DNA of 64,000 nucleotides from Nonomuraea turcica (GCF_030718205.1 NZ_JAUZQF010000030.1:1-64000), one strand, 5' to 3'; shown: positions 52,590 through 62,015, counted from the stretch's first letter. Notes: generated by a model from the letters alone, not told the origin. A program made the numbers and translations.

Positions 52590-52600
52590 TTATGGTCATA
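52590..52600 (+). promoter_or_regulatory. Operator half-site S4
   Basis: TTATGGTCATA, one base different from S2 and the left half of S3, 50 bp upstream of the hydrolase start at 52651. Confidence 0.45.
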
Positions 52601-52650
52601 CTTTTATTGCCACGGAGCCGCCGGAGCCTCACCCAAAGGGAAGAACAGTC

Positions 52651-53517
52651 ATGAGCCACCGCCAAGAAGTACAAAACAACGCGATCACGTCGTACAAGTA
52701 CGCGCCCACCCGCACCATATCCGCCGGTGGCGTGGAGTTCGCCTACCGGGAGCTCGGCCCGAAGACCGGCGTCCCGCTGGTCCTGGTGACCCATCTGGCC
52801 GCGGTCCTCGACAACTGGGATCCCCGGGTGGTCGACGGCCTCGCCGCGAAACATCGGGTCATCGCGTTCGACAACCGGGGCGTGGGCGCCTCCACCGGCG
52901 CGACGCCGAAGACCATTCGGGCGATGGCGAAGGACGCCGTGACGTTCATTCGGGCGCTGGGTCTGAACCAGGTCGACCTACTGGGCTTCTCCATGGGCGG
53001 CATGATCGCCCAGGTGATCGTTCAGGACGAACCTCAGCTCGTGCGCAAGCTGATCCTCGCGGGCACCGGGCCGGCCGGCGGTGAGGGCATCAAGAACGTC
53101 ACCAAGCTCTCGCATCTCGACACCGTCCGGGCGCTGCTCACGCTGCAGGATCCGAAGCAGTTCCTGTTCTTCACCCGGACCCCGAACGGCCGTCAGGCGG
53201 GTAAGCAGTTTCTGGCGCGCCTGAAGGAACGTACCGACAACCGGGACAAGGCGATCTCGTTCAAGTCCTACTTCGCGCAGTTGTCCGCCATCCACAGCTG
53301 GGGACTGGAGCGGCCACACGACCTCTCTGTCATCCGCCAGCCCGTGCTCGTCGCCAACGGCGAGAGCGACCGGATGGTGCCGACACAGAACTCGCGCGAC
53401 CTGGCCCGCCGCCTGCCGGACAGCGACCTGGTGATCTACCCCGACGCCGGACATGGCGGCATCTTCCAGTTTCACGGCCAGTTCGTCGAGCAGTCCCTCG
53501 CATTCCTCCAGCGGTAG
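52651..53517 (+). CDS. Alpha/beta hydrolase
   Basis: 288 residues from ATG at 52651. Fold marks: VLVTHLAAVLDNWDPRVVDG (oxyanion), FDNRGVGAST, nucleophile elbow LLGFSMGGMIAQ (Ser about 121), VANGESDRMVP (Asp) and PDAGHGGIFQ (His). It resembles haloperoxidase/epoxide-hydrolase-like esterases. Operator half-site S4 precedes it. Likely hydrolyses an ester or lactone in the same pathway as the adjacent hydratase. Confidence 0.93.
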   Translation: MSHRQEVQNNAITSYKYAPTRTISAGGVEFAYRELGPKTGVPLVLVTHLAAVLDNWDPRVVDGLAAKHRVIAFDNRGVGASTGATPKTIRAMAKDAVTFIRALGLNQVDLLGFSMGGMIAQVIVQDEPQLVRKLILAGTGPAGGEGIKNVTKLSHLDTVRALLTLQDPKQFLFFTRTPNGRQAGKQFLARLKERTDNRDKAISFKSYFAQLSAIHSWGLERPHDLSVIRQPVLVANGESDRMVPTQNSRDLARRLPDSDLVIYPDAGHGGIFQFHGQFVEQSLAFLQR

Positions 53518-53582
53518 CACCGCAAGGGGAACGGCCCCCTCGCGGTCGAGGGGGCAGTGCCGTGGACGGCCTCGGCTGCTGC

Positions 53583-54155
53583 TCAGCGAAGGAACACGAG
53601 GGCGTTCTGGATGCCGTGTTCGAGGACCTCGTCGGCGAACTTCGGGTCGGACACGGCGCGGGACAACTGCAGCGTCCCGATCGCCATCGTGTACAGCGCG
53701 AGTGCCTTCCCGTACGCGGATTGCGGATCCGCGGGAGCCAGGCGGACGGCTATCTCGTCCAGGATGACCCGGGCACCGTCGGTGTAAGCGTCCTTGGCTC
53801 CGATCGGGCAGCGCCCGATCTCGTCGAGCAGGGCGGCGGCGGGACATCCGGCGCCGGGGTTGTCCCGATGTTGAGGCGACAGGTATTCGCGCAGAAACTC
53901 CTCTAGGCCCGACCGGCCGGGCGGCAGCTCACTGAAACTCTGCGCCTGGGCACCCAACTGGTCGGCGATGACGTTGGCGACGAGGTCGTCCTTGGACGAG
54001 AAATGGGCGTAGAACGCACCGTTGGTCAACCCCGCGTCCGCCATCAACGTGGCCACACCGGAGCCGTCGATGCCGTCGGTTTTGAACCGACGGCCGGCCG
54101 TGTCGAGGATCCGCTGCCGCGTGGCCTGCTTGTGCTCCTTGTCGTAACGCGCCAC
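53583..54155 (-). CDS. TetR-family repressor (paralogue of 50655)
   Basis: 190 residues from GTG at 54155 (GGAGGAG upstream). DNA-binding part: QATRQRILDTAGRRFKTDGI, GSGVATLMADAGLTNGAFYA HFSSKDDLV. C-terminal domain alignable end to end with the regulator at 50655 (REYLSPQHRDNPGAGCPAAA). Convergent with the hydrolase gene. The spacer towards 54245 holds GTATGAC-like sequence but no full operator. Confidence 0.93.
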   Translation of the reverse strand: MARYDKEHKQATRQRILDTAGRRFKTDGIDGSGVATLMADAGLTNGAFYAHFSSKDDLVANVIADQLGAQAQSFSELPPGRSGLEEFLREYLSPQHRDNPGAGCPAAALLDEIGRCPIGAKDAYTDGARVILDEIAVRLAPADPQSAYGKALALYTMAIGTLQLSRAVSDPKFADEVLEHGIQNALVFLR

Positions 54156-54244
54156 CGGAACTCCTCCATCTACTCGGCACGCTCGATGCCGCACCTGGCA
54201 TACCCGATGGTATGACGTACACAATTTCATGGGGTGACGTTCGG

Positions 54245-55204
54245 TCAGTGGTTTTGGGCCGGCACGCCTCGGAAGGTGCGTCGGTAGGCGAGTGGCGAGA
54301 CGCCGATGGCGGCGTGCAGGTGTTCACGCAGCGAGGTGCCGCCGGCGAAGCCGACCTGGCCGGCGATCTCGTCGACCGCGAGGTCGGTGGATTCCAGCAG
54401 GTGCCGGGCCCGGTCGACGCGTTGCTGGATGAGCCAGCGTCCTGGGCTCATGCCGACTTCCTCGTTGAAGCGGCGGGCGAAGGTGCGCAGGCTCATGTTT
54501 GACTGCTCGGCAAGGTCGCTCAGGGTCAGCGGCTTGTGCAGGTTCTGCAGCGCCCATTGGCGGGTGGCGGACGTGTCGTTCGCCACGGTGTCGGGGACCG
54601 GGCGCTCGATGTACTGCGCTTGGCCCCCGTCGCGCCACGGGGGGACGACGCACATGCGGGCCACATGGTTGGCGATCTCGCTGCCGTGGTCCTTGCGGAC
54701 CAGGTGCAGGCAGACGTCGATGCCGGAGGCGGCGCCGGCCGAGGTCAGCACGTCGCCCTCGTCGACGAACAGCACGTTCGGGTCCAGTTCCACCTGCGGA
54801 TACCACTGACGGAAGACCTCCGTGGCGGCCCAGTGCGTGGTGGCCCGCCGTCCGTCGAGCAGCCCCGCCGCGGCTAGCACAAAGGCACCGGTGCAGATCG
54901 ACACGATCCGGGTGCCGGGGGACACGAACGCGAGGGCTTGCGCCACGTCGACCGGCGTTTGACGGCTGAAGTCGGTGGTGCCGAAGGGCGGGATGATGAC
55001 GGTGTCGGCGGTACGCAAAACCTCCGGGCCGTGGTCGACGGTGATCGAGAAGTCCGCGTTGGTGCGGACTGGGCGGCCGTCGGCGGTGCAGGTCAGGACT
55101 TCGTAGCGGCCGTCGGCGGTGCCGAAGACCCGCCTGGGGATGCCCAGGTCGAAGGGGTACACGCCGTTCGGGGCGAGAACGACGACGCGGTGCACCTGTG
55201 CCAT
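54245..55204 (-). CDS. AraC-family regulator of the GlxA/DJ-1-like type
   Basis: 319 residues from ATG at 55204. N-terminal DJ-1/PfpI-like domain (about 1-185): VVVLAPNGVYPFDLGIPRRV, SICTGAFVLAAAGLLDGRRA. C-terminal AraC domain (about 215-315): LTLSDLAEQSNMSLRTFARR FNEE, PGRWLIQQRVDRARHLLEST. Divergent from the MDR fusion gene with 69 bp between starts, so it most likely controls that gene. Confidence 0.94.
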   Translation of the reverse strand: MAQVHRVVVLAPNGVYPFDLGIPRRVFGTADGRYEVLTCTADGRPVRTNADFSITVDHGPEVLRTADTVIIPPFGTTDFSRQTPVDVAQALAFVSPGTRIVSICTGAFVLAAAGLLDGRRATTHWAATEVFRQWYPQVELDPNVLFVDEGDVLTSAGAASGIDVCLHLVRKDHGSEIANHVARMCVVPPWRDGGQAQYIERPVPDTVANDTSATRQWALQNLHKPLTLSDLAEQSNMSLRTFARRFNEEVGMSPGRWLIQQRVDRARHLLESTDLAVDEIAGQVGFAGGTSLREHLHAAIGVSPLAYRRTFRGVPAQNH

Positions 55205-55273
55205 GGCAGGATCCCGTCGAAAGTTGGCGACCATGCCATTGTAGCGGGCCGTGACGGCGGACAGGCTGGACCC

Positions 55274-57019
55274 ATGACGAACACCGAGACCATGCGAGCC
55301 ATCAGCCAGGACACCTACGGAACCCCCGACGTGCTGCAGGAGACCCTGCTACCCAAACCGGCGCCAGGGGTGAGTGAAATCCTTGTAGCCGTCCACGCGG
55401 CCGGGGTCAATCCGACCGACTGGTGGAACCGGGCCCAGTCCATGACCGTCGCCCAGATGCCGCTGGTGCTCGGCTGGGACGTCTCCGGCGTCGTCGAGGC
55501 CGTCGGCATGGGCGTCACCCTGTTCAAGCCCGGTGACGAAGTCTTCGGGATGCTGCCCTATCCGGGCGGGGTGGGTGCGCACGCCGAGTACGTGACCGCA
55601 CCGGCCCGCGTCTTCACGCACAAGCCCGCCGGTATCGACCACGTCCAGGCCGGTGCGCTGCCGCTGGCCGCGCTCACCGCCTACCAGGCGCTGGTCGACA
55701 CCGCCGGCGTCCGGGCCGGGCAGCGGGTCCTGATTCATGCGGCGGCCGGCGGCGTGGGTCACCTCGCTGTGCAGATCGCCAAGTCCCGCGGCGCGTACGT
55801 GATCGGCACCGCCAGCGCCGCCAAGCACGACTTCCTGCGGTCGGTGGGCGCCGACGAGGTGATCGACTACCACAGCGTCGATTTCGCCCAGGTGCTCAGC
55901 GACATCGACGTGGTCCTCGACCCGATCTCGCTCGACTCCGCCGCCCGGGCCCGCTCCGTGGCCGTGCTGCGCCCGGGTGGCACCCTCGTCTCGATCCTTC
56001 CGGTACCCATCGACCCCGCCGAACTAGCGGCGATCGCCGAGCGAGGCATCCGCTACGAGTCGCTGCTGGTCGAGGCTGACCACGGAGGTATGCGGGCCAT
56101 CGCCGCCCTCGTCGAGACCGGGGCGCTGCGTGCGCACATCGAGGCCACGTTCCCGCTCGCTGAGGCGGCGAAGGCGCACGCGCTCGGCGAGACCGGCCGC
56201 ACCACCGGCAAGATCGTGCTGACCGTACGAGACGGCGGCCAGGCGCAACTTGCCCAGCAACTCCTGCAGGACCTGTTCACCCGCGGCGACACTGCCATTG
56301 TCGACCGGCTCCTGCGGCCCGACTACATCCAGCACAACCCCCTGGCGCCCGACGGCCCCGACGCCCTCAAATACTTCGTCGCCACGACGCGGCAGCAGTT
56401 CCCGCAGGTCGCCTTCGAGCCTCGACGGGTCATCTCCGACGGCGACCTGGTGCTGCTGCACTCCCGCAACGTACTCGTGCCGGGCACCCCGGGTATGGCC
56501 GTGTTCGACCTCTTCCGTTTCCAGGACGGGAGGATCGCCGAGCACTGGGACGTCCTGCAGGAAGTGCCCGCCACCACCGCCAGCGGCAATGACATGTTCG
56601 CCACGCTCAGCGAGCCGCGGAGCGAGGCGCCGGGGCAGCGGTGGCTCACCGCGTACCACAAGAAGCTGGTCAGTGCGTTCGTCGACGAGTTGCTGGTCCG
56701 CAAGGACCTGGCCGCCATCGACACCTATGTTGACACCGAGTACCACGAGCACAACCCGAACATCCCCGACGGCGCGGCCGGTCTGAAGGCCGGGCTGGGC
56801 TTCTACTTCGAGCAGTTCCCGCAGCTGAGCGTGACACCGAAACGGGTCATCGCGCAGGGTGACCTGGTCGCCGTGCACAGCCACTACATCGACACACCCG
56901 GCGACCGCGGCCGGGCGGTCATCGACCTCTTCCGGGTACGCGACGGGAAGATCGTCGAGCACTGGAACGCCGAACAGGACGTACCCGAGACCGCCGCCAA
57001 CGACAACACGATGTTCTGA
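55274..57019 (+). CDS. MDR oxidoreductase fused to two SnoaL-like domains
   Basis: 581 residues in three domains. Residues 1 to about 317: NADP-dependent quinone oxidoreductase (VHAAGVNPTDWWNRAQS, HAAAGGVGHLAVQIAK, TTGKIVLTV). About 322-440: SnoaL-like (RLLRPDYIQHNPLAPDGPDA, DLFRFQDGRIAEHWDVLQEV). About 455-581: a second SnoaL-like copy (YVDTEYHEHNPNIPDGAAGL, IDLFRVRDGKIVEHWNAEQD). Both copies keep the H/N-P and EHWD/N residues of polyketide-cyclase-like folds. No frameshift, so a genuine fusion. Confidence 0.93.
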   Translation: MTNTETMRAISQDTYGTPDVLQETLLPKPAPGVSEILVAVHAAGVNPTDWWNRAQSMTVAQMPLVLGWDVSGVVEAVGMGVTLFKPGDEVFGMLPYPGGVGAHAEYVTAPARVFTHKPAGIDHVQAGALPLAALTAYQALVDTAGVRAGQRVLIHAAAGGVGHLAVQIAKSRGAYVIGTASAAKHDFLRSVGADEVIDYHSVDFAQVLSDIDVVLDPISLDSAARARSVAVLRPGGTLVSILPVPIDPAELAAIAERGIRYESLLVEADHGGMRAIAALVETGALRAHIEATFPLAEAAKAHALGETGRTTGKIVLTVRDGGQAQLAQQLLQDLFTRGDTAIVDRLLRPDYIQHNPLAPDGPDALKYFVATTRQQFPQVAFEPRRVISDGDLVLLHSRNVLVPGTPGMAVFDLFRFQDGRIAEHWDVLQEVPATTASGNDMFATLSEPRSEAPGQRWLTAYHKKLVSAFVDELLVRKDLAAIDTYVDTEYHEHNPNIPDGAAGLKAGLGFYFEQFPQLSVTPKRVIAQGDLVAVHSHYIDTPGDRGRAVIDLFRVRDGKIVEHWNAEQDVPETAANDNTMF

Positions 57020-57216
57020 CACCGGCCAGGGCCGCCGCGAATCGCGTACGGCGTCCTTACGCCTCTTGGGCACATGATCTACATCCGCCGCTTTGTCGCG
57101 TCGACGTGGTCGCCCGTCGCGACCACCTGATCTACGGGGAAAGCGACGCCGTCCTTCCATCAGCACGCCCGTGTCGTGCACCGGCAAACCCTTGCGCTCA
57201 GCGGGCGCACATTGCA

Positions 57217-57228
57217 GTATGATCGTAA
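57217..57228. promoter_or_regulatory. Operator half-site S5
   Basis: GTATGATCGTAA, identical to the centre and right half of S3 (51338-51349). It lies 254 bp upstream of the ABC-importer operon start at 57482. Confidence 0.45.
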
Positions 57229-57481
57229 GTCAACGAGATCATGCACCGGCGATGACTGCGGCCCAAGCCCCTGGCGACGGGTCTCGTGGTGCACGCGCCC
57301 AGGCGGGCACCAGCCTTCCTCCTCCCGTGAATCTGATGCTGCCGGAGACCGTCGCTACTTCGACCTGGACCTCAACTGTTCGGCCATTATGAAGTGTCAT
57401 GAAAGTTTCTCTTGCATGTCGTGAAGGTTGCGCCCTACCTTGTGACTCAGGCCACAGCCGGCCTTGAAGGAAGGGAAACCC

Positions 57482-58663
57482 ATGATCAGTCCTAGGCCCG
57501 CGGCGGCAGCAGTGGTTTCCGGCCTCCTGCTGATCGCGATCCCCGGCTGCAGCGATAAGACGGAAAGCTCCAGCACCGCGCCGATCAAGGTCGGGGCCAT
57601 CAGCTCCATCTCCGGTCCCGTCGTCTTCCCGGAGGCGTCGCAGGCGGTCAAAGCCGTCTTCGACAAGGTCAACGCGGAGGGCGGCATCGGCGGCCGCAAG
57701 CTCGAGTACCTGGTCGAGGACGACAAGGTCGACCCGCAGCAGGCCCAGCAGGCGGCCCGCAAGCTCGTCGACTCCGAGCAAGTTGTGGCGATGGTCGGCT
57801 CGTCCAGCGCACTGGAGTGCAGCGTCAACGGAGCGCTGTACAAGCAGAAGAAGATCCTCTCGGTGCAGGGCACCGGGGTGGACCCGGCCTGCTTCAGCTC
57901 CAGCAACATCTCACCGGTCAACACCGGTCCATTTCAGGGCATCACGGTGTCGCTGCAGTTCGCGTCCGAGACACTGAAGCGGGACAAAGTCTGCGCCGTA
58001 CTGGTCGACTACGCCGGCTGGGGTGATGCCTACGCCGCCGCGATCGGGCAGTGGGAGAAGTCGACCGGCAAGAAGTTGGCACTGCTTGATGCCACGTACA
58101 AGCCCGGCCCGGAAGATCCCACGCCGTTCGTGTTGAAGGTCCGCCAGGCTGGTTGCCAGGCCGTCGTGTTCGACGGGGTGGATGTCGCGGGCGTGGCCTG
58201 GATGCAGGCGGTCCAGGCGCAGAAGGTGACCGGCATCGATTGGGTCTTTCTCACCTCGAACTACACCGACAAGGTGGCAAAGACGCTCGGCCCCGTCGGC
58301 GAGGGACTGTACGCGAACTCGGAGTTCGAGCCCTACGGCGGATCCGCGCCCGCACTGGCCGACTGGAAGCAGACCATGACGGCGGCCAAGATACCGCTGA
58401 ACTCGTTCGCTCAGGGCGGGTACCTCTCCGCGACCTACTTCGTCCAGGCACTGAAAAGCATTCAAGGTGAGATCAACCGCGAGTCGGTGACCGCGGCGCT
58501 GCAGGGGCTGACCTCGGTGTCCAACCCCTTGGTCGGCACACCGTACTCGTTCGCCCCGGCCGAGAAACACAACTCGAACCGGGCCAGCAAGTTCGTCCAG
58601 CTCAAGGGCGGCACGTGGGTCACGGTCACGCCGGAGTGGATTACCCTGCCGGCCGGGTCCTGA
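57482..58663 (+). CDS. Branched-chain amino acid-type ABC transporter, substrate-binding lipoprotein
   Basis: 393 residues from ATG at 57482 (AAGGAAGGG upstream). Lipoprotein signal with lipobox LLLIAIPGC (Cys about 23), so anchored outside the membrane. Periplasmic-binding type 1 fold of the LivJ/LivK kind: KVGAISSISGPVVFPEASQA, VNAEGGIGGRKLEYLVEDDK, AMVGSSSALECSVNGALY. It probably binds an organic acid or aromatic compound rather than an amino acid, given the catabolic neighbours (inference). It opens the transporter operon. Confidence 0.94.
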   Translation: MISPRPAAAAVVSGLLLIAIPGCSDKTESSSTAPIKVGAISSISGPVVFPEASQAVKAVFDKVNAEGGIGGRKLEYLVEDDKVDPQQAQQAARKLVDSEQVVAMVGSSSALECSVNGALYKQKKILSVQGTGVDPACFSSSNISPVNTGPFQGITVSLQFASETLKRDKVCAVLVDYAGWGDAYAAAIGQWEKSTGKKLALLDATYKPGPEDPTPFVLKVRQAGCQAVVFDGVDVAGVAWMQAVQAQKVTGIDWVFLTSNYTDKVAKTLGPVGEGLYANSEFEPYGGSAPALADWKQTMTAAKIPLNSFAQGGYLSATYFVQALKSIQGEINRESVTAALQGLTSVSNPLVGTPYSFAPAEKHNSNRASKFVQLKGGTWVTVTPEWITLPAGS

Positions 58664-58664
58664 C

Positions 58665-59522
58665 ATGTTGCAGGCATCGGTCGCGGGCCTGCTCGCCGGG
58701 GGCGCCTACGCGATGGTGGGCGTCTGCGTCGTCTTGCTGTTCCAGATGACCGGTGTGCTCAACGTGGCGCAGGCGGCCATCGGGGCCTTCGGCACCATGG
58801 TCATGCTCCAGTTGCTGGAGCGCGGGTGGGGGTTCGGCGTGGCGTTGCCGGTGGGCGTGCTCACTGCGGCAGCGCTTGCGGCCATGCTCGGCTGGGCGAT
58901 CGCGCGTTTCTACGCCGACAGCTCGGCGCAGGTGCGCACGATTGTCACCGTGGCGGTACTCGTGGGCCTGCTCGCCGTCGGCTTCCGGCTGTTCGGCAAC
59001 GATCCGCGCACCGTTCCCTCACTGGTGCCCGGTGCTGGGTTCCGGCTCGCCGACGTCGTGGTTTCGGGGAACGCGTTGATCGCCCTCGTGCTGGCGGCGG
59101 CCATCGCGGTGGGTGCCGGCCTGCTGCTCAATCGCTCGCGGCTCGGCGTGCGGTTGCGGGCAATCAGCGAACGACCGGTGACCGCCGAGATGCTCGGCGT
59201 GCCCGTCACGGCTCTGGCGGTCGGCGTGTGGGCGGTCATGGGAGCGGTGACCGCGGTGGCGGTCACCGCCGTCGCGCCCACGCGGCCGAGCAACTTCCTG
59301 AGCCTCAGCCTGCTCGTGATGCCGGCGATGGCCGCCGCCTTGTTGGGTGGCCTGCGCAACCTGCCCGGCGCTGCCCTGGGTGGCGTGCTGATCGGCGTCA
59401 TCGAGGGGGCCGGTACGTCGGTACGGCAGCTCTCGGAGTACCGGCAGGTGCTTCCGTTCCTGGTGGTGGTTGTGGCGCTGGTGTGGTTGCAGCGGCGGGA
59501 GGTATGGGATGCGACGCGTTGA
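58665..59522 (+). CDS. ABC transporter permease, LivH-like
   Basis: 285 residues, about eight membrane helices. LivH features: GLLAGGAYAMVGVCVVLLFQ, MTGVLNVAQAAIGAFGTMV, the cytoplasmic coupling loop GVRLRAISERPVTAEMLGV and PAMAAALLGGLRNLPGAALG. One base separates it from the binding-protein stop, and its end overlaps the fusion gene by 14 bp. Confidence 0.94.
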   Translation: MLQASVAGLLAGGAYAMVGVCVVLLFQMTGVLNVAQAAIGAFGTMVMLQLLERGWGFGVALPVGVLTAAALAAMLGWAIARFYADSSAQVRTIVTVAVLVGLLAVGFRLFGNDPRTVPSLVPGAGFRLADVVVSGNALIALVLAAAIAVGAGLLLNRSRLGVRLRAISERPVTAEMLGVPVTALAVGVWAVMGAVTAVAVTAVAPTRPSNFLSLSLLVMPAMAAALLGGLRNLPGAALGGVLIGVIEGAGTSVRQLSEYRQVLPFLVVVVALVWLQRREVWDATR

Positions 59523-61275
59523 TCTGATGCGCAGGCCCGCATCGCTGCTAGGCATCGCGGCCGCCGTTCTGGTCCCACTGGTCGTCACGACGGGCATGTC
59601 GAGCTATTGGATCTACCTGACCACCAGCGCGACGGTGACCGCGATGCTCTGCCTGTCGGTCGGTGTGGTGTTCGGCCGGGCCGGCATGGCCGCACTGTGT
59701 CCCATGGCCTTCGCCGCCATCGGGGCGCTCACGACGGCCCTGGCGAACCATTGGGGAATCGCCCTGCCGTTCCCGGTGCTGCTTGTCGTCTCCGGGCTGG
59801 TCGCCCTGCCGGTCGGCATCGCCATCGGCCTGCCGGCGCTGCGCCTGCGCGGGCTGAACCTGGCGATCGTGACGCTCGGCTTCGCCGTCGCGGTCGACGT
59901 GGTGACCAACAGCGTCGGGTTCCCCGGAGCGCAGACGCTCGACGTCGTCCCGCGCCCGGACTGGGCCACCGAGGACGCCGACTACTTCCTGTTGTGCTGG
60001 GTCGTGTTCGTCGGCGCGTCGGCGGCGTTGTCGTGGTACGGCACCCGGCGCGGCGGCGCGGCCTGGCTTGCCGTGCGGTCGAGCGAACGCGCCACCGCAG
60101 CGACCGGCCTCGCGGTCCCACGAGTGAAGCTGACCGCGTTCGCCGTGAGCGCCTTTCTCGCCGGTGTCGCCGGTTCGTTGCTGGCCGGTCAGCTGGGCCA
60201 ACTCAACGCCACCGGATTCGGATCCCTGCAGTCGTTGACGATCTTCACGCTCGCCGTCATGGTCGGCGCGCGCCATCCGGAGGGAGCGGCGCTGGGTGGC
60301 ATGCTCGCCGCGTTTCTGCCCGAGGTCCTGCGCCAGGTCGGTCTCCCGCAGGATCTGGCCGCCGTCGTCTTTGCGGTCGGCGCAGTGATCGGGTTGCGCA
60401 CTGGAGCCGGCGGGGCGGCCGCGGACCTGCGGGCGGCCGGCCGGCGGCTGCTCGGCCAGCGGGCCCGGCCGGCCGGAGCAACCGGGGCGAAGGCACCCGG
60501 CCCGGCCCTCGGGACGGTGACGCCTGGACCGAAGCCGACCGGAAGCGACATACCCGCAGCGCTGGACGCGCGGAATCTCCGCGTGGGTTACGGCGCGGTC
60601 ACCGCGCTGGACGACGTGTCCATCGAGGTTCGCCACGGCGAACTGCACGCTTTGATCGGACCCAACGGGGCCGGCAAGTCCACCTTCGTCGACGTCGTCT
60701 CGGGATTCGTGCGGTCGGCCGCCGGCACCGTGACGGTGGCCGGCCGCGTGTCCATCGACGGCCAGGACCACACCTCCGCGCCGGTGCACGTCCGGGCCCG
60801 AGCCGGGCTGCGCCGCACCTTCCAGCACGAGCGCACGATCGGCGACCTCACCGTCGCCGGCTACCTCCGGCTCGTCGCGCCCACCGCGACACCCGCCGAG
60901 GCTGACACCCTGCTCGATCAGTTCGGCTGCCCGGCCGGTGACGTGCTGCTGTCCACGGTCGACGTCGGCCGACGACGGCTCGTCGAGGTGGCCGGCGCCG
61001 TGCTATCGCGGCCGAGCATCCTGCTGCTCGACGAGCCGGCAGCGGGCCTGGACGCCGCGGAGTCGCAGCGACTGGGCCGGCTGCTCGCGGGGCTTCCCGC
61101 CGCGTACGGCTTCGGTGTGCTTCTCATCGAGCACGACGTGGAGATGGTCGCCACCATCAGCGACCGGGTGACCGTGCTCGACTTCGGCCGGGTGATCGCG
61201 TCCGGGCCGGCGGCGCAGGTGCTGCGCGACCCCGTCGTGCTCGCCGCGTACGTCGGCGAGGAGGTTCCGGCATGA
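59509..61275 (+). CDS. LivM-LivG fusion: ABC permease plus ATPase
   Basis: 588 residues from ATG at 59509 (GGGAGG upstream). Residues 1 to about 300: LivM-type permease (SVGVVFGRAGMAALCPMAFA, LNLAIVTLGFAVAVDVVTNS, AWLAVRSSERATAATGL). A linker of about 50 Ala/Gly/Pro-rich residues, then a LivG-type ATPase from about 350: Walker A IGPNGAGKST (about 382), Walker B SILLLDEPAAGLD, H-loop LLIEHDVEMV. The ABC signature is unusual: LSTVDVGRRRLVEVAGAVL where LSxGQ is expected. Confidence 0.93.
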   Translation: MRRVDLMRRPASLLGIAAAVLVPLVVTTGMSSYWIYLTTSATVTAMLCLSVGVVFGRAGMAALCPMAFAAIGALTTALANHWGIALPFPVLLVVSGLVALPVGIAIGLPALRLRGLNLAIVTLGFAVAVDVVTNSVGFPGAQTLDVVPRPDWATEDADYFLLCWVVFVGASAALSWYGTRRGGAAWLAVRSSERATAATGLAVPRVKLTAFAVSAFLAGVAGSLLAGQLGQLNATGFGSLQSLTIFTLAVMVGARHPEGAALGGMLAAFLPEVLRQVGLPQDLAAVVFAVGAVIGLRTGAGGAAADLRAAGRRLLGQRARPAGATGAKAPGPALGTVTPGPKPTGSDIPAALDARNLRVGYGAVTALDDVSIEVRHGELHALIGPNGAGKSTFVDVVSGFVRSAAGTVTVAGRVSIDGQDHTSAPVHVRARAGLRRTFQHERTIGDLTVAGYLRLVAPTATPAEADTLLDQFGCPAGDVLLSTVDVGRRRLVEVAGAVLSRPSILLLDEPAAGLDAAESQRLGRLLAGLPAAYGFGVLLIEHDVEMVATISDRVTVLDFGRVIASGPAAQVLRDPVVLAAYVGEEVPA

Positions 61276-62015
61276 GTGGTCTCGACGTGCGGGGTCTCGA
61301 GGTCCAAAGGGCGGGCTTCCCGATCGTCACGGGTGTCGACCTGACCGTCGCGCCGGGCCGGATAACGGTGCTCCTGGGACCCAACGGCGCCGGTAAAACG
61401 ACGTTGCTGGAAGCACTGAGCGGACGGATCCCGGCGACCGCAGGAGCCGCGCTGCTCGACGGCGTGGATGTACTGCCGCTGTCCCGCCGGGCCCGCGCCA
61501 GAAGCGGCCTGGCCCATGTCGAGCAGGGCCGCACGGTCTTCGGTGACCTGACCGTCACGGAAAACCTCCTCGTCGCGGTAGGGAATGACGAGATCGGGCC
61601 GGCGTTCGAGATGTTTCCCGAGCTGCGGCGGCGCACCGATGTGCCGGCCCGCGCGCTCAGCGGCGGTGAACAGCAGATGCTCGTGCTCGCCCGCGCGATG
61701 CTCGCCCGGCCCCGCGTGCTGCTCATCGACGAGATGAGCCTCGGCCTGGCGCCGGTGATCGTCCGCCGGCTGCTCCCTGCGGTACGCGCGCTCGCCGAGG
61801 AAGGCATGGCGGTTCTGCTGGTCGAGCAGTACGCGGCCCTCGCGCTGTCCGTGGGTTCCGAGGCGATGGTGCTGTTCCGCGGCCGGATCGTCCTGCGTGA
61901 CAGCGCCGCTGAACTCAGCCGGCACAGCGACCGGCTGCACCGTGCCTATCTCGGCGCGAACGAGCGGCAACCGTCCGCGGACGAGTTGCCCATCCACCCG
62001 AAGGAGCCGATGTGA
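61272..62015 (+). CDS. ABC transporter ATP-binding protein, LivF-like
   Basis: 247 residues, ATGA overlap with the LivMG gene. Walker A LGPNGAGKTT (about 36-45), signature LSGGEQQMLVLARAML, Walker B VLLIDEMSLGLAP and Q-loop VEQGRTVFGDLTV. The canonical signature here contrasts with the degenerate one in LivMG, so the two ATPase sites of the heterodimer may be unequal. The ATGTGA at the end overlaps the next GTG start. Confidence 0.94.
   Translation: MSGLDVRGLEVQRAGFPIVTGVDLTVAPGRITVLLGPNGAGKTTLLEALSGRIPATAGAALLDGVDVLPLSRRARARSGLAHVEQGRTVFGDLTVTENLLVAVGNDEIGPAFEMFPELRRRTDVPARALSGGEQQMLVLARAMLARPRVLLIDEMSLGLAPVIVRRLLPAVRALAEEGMAVLLVEQYAALALSVGSEAMVLFRGRIVLRDSAAELSRHSDRLHRAYLGANERQPSADELPIHPKEPM

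Noticed and set aside
59548..60828. 426-codon minus-strand frame opposite the LivM-LivG gene
   Set aside because: Shadow frame: composition is antisense-like and it lies wholly within a well-supported gene.
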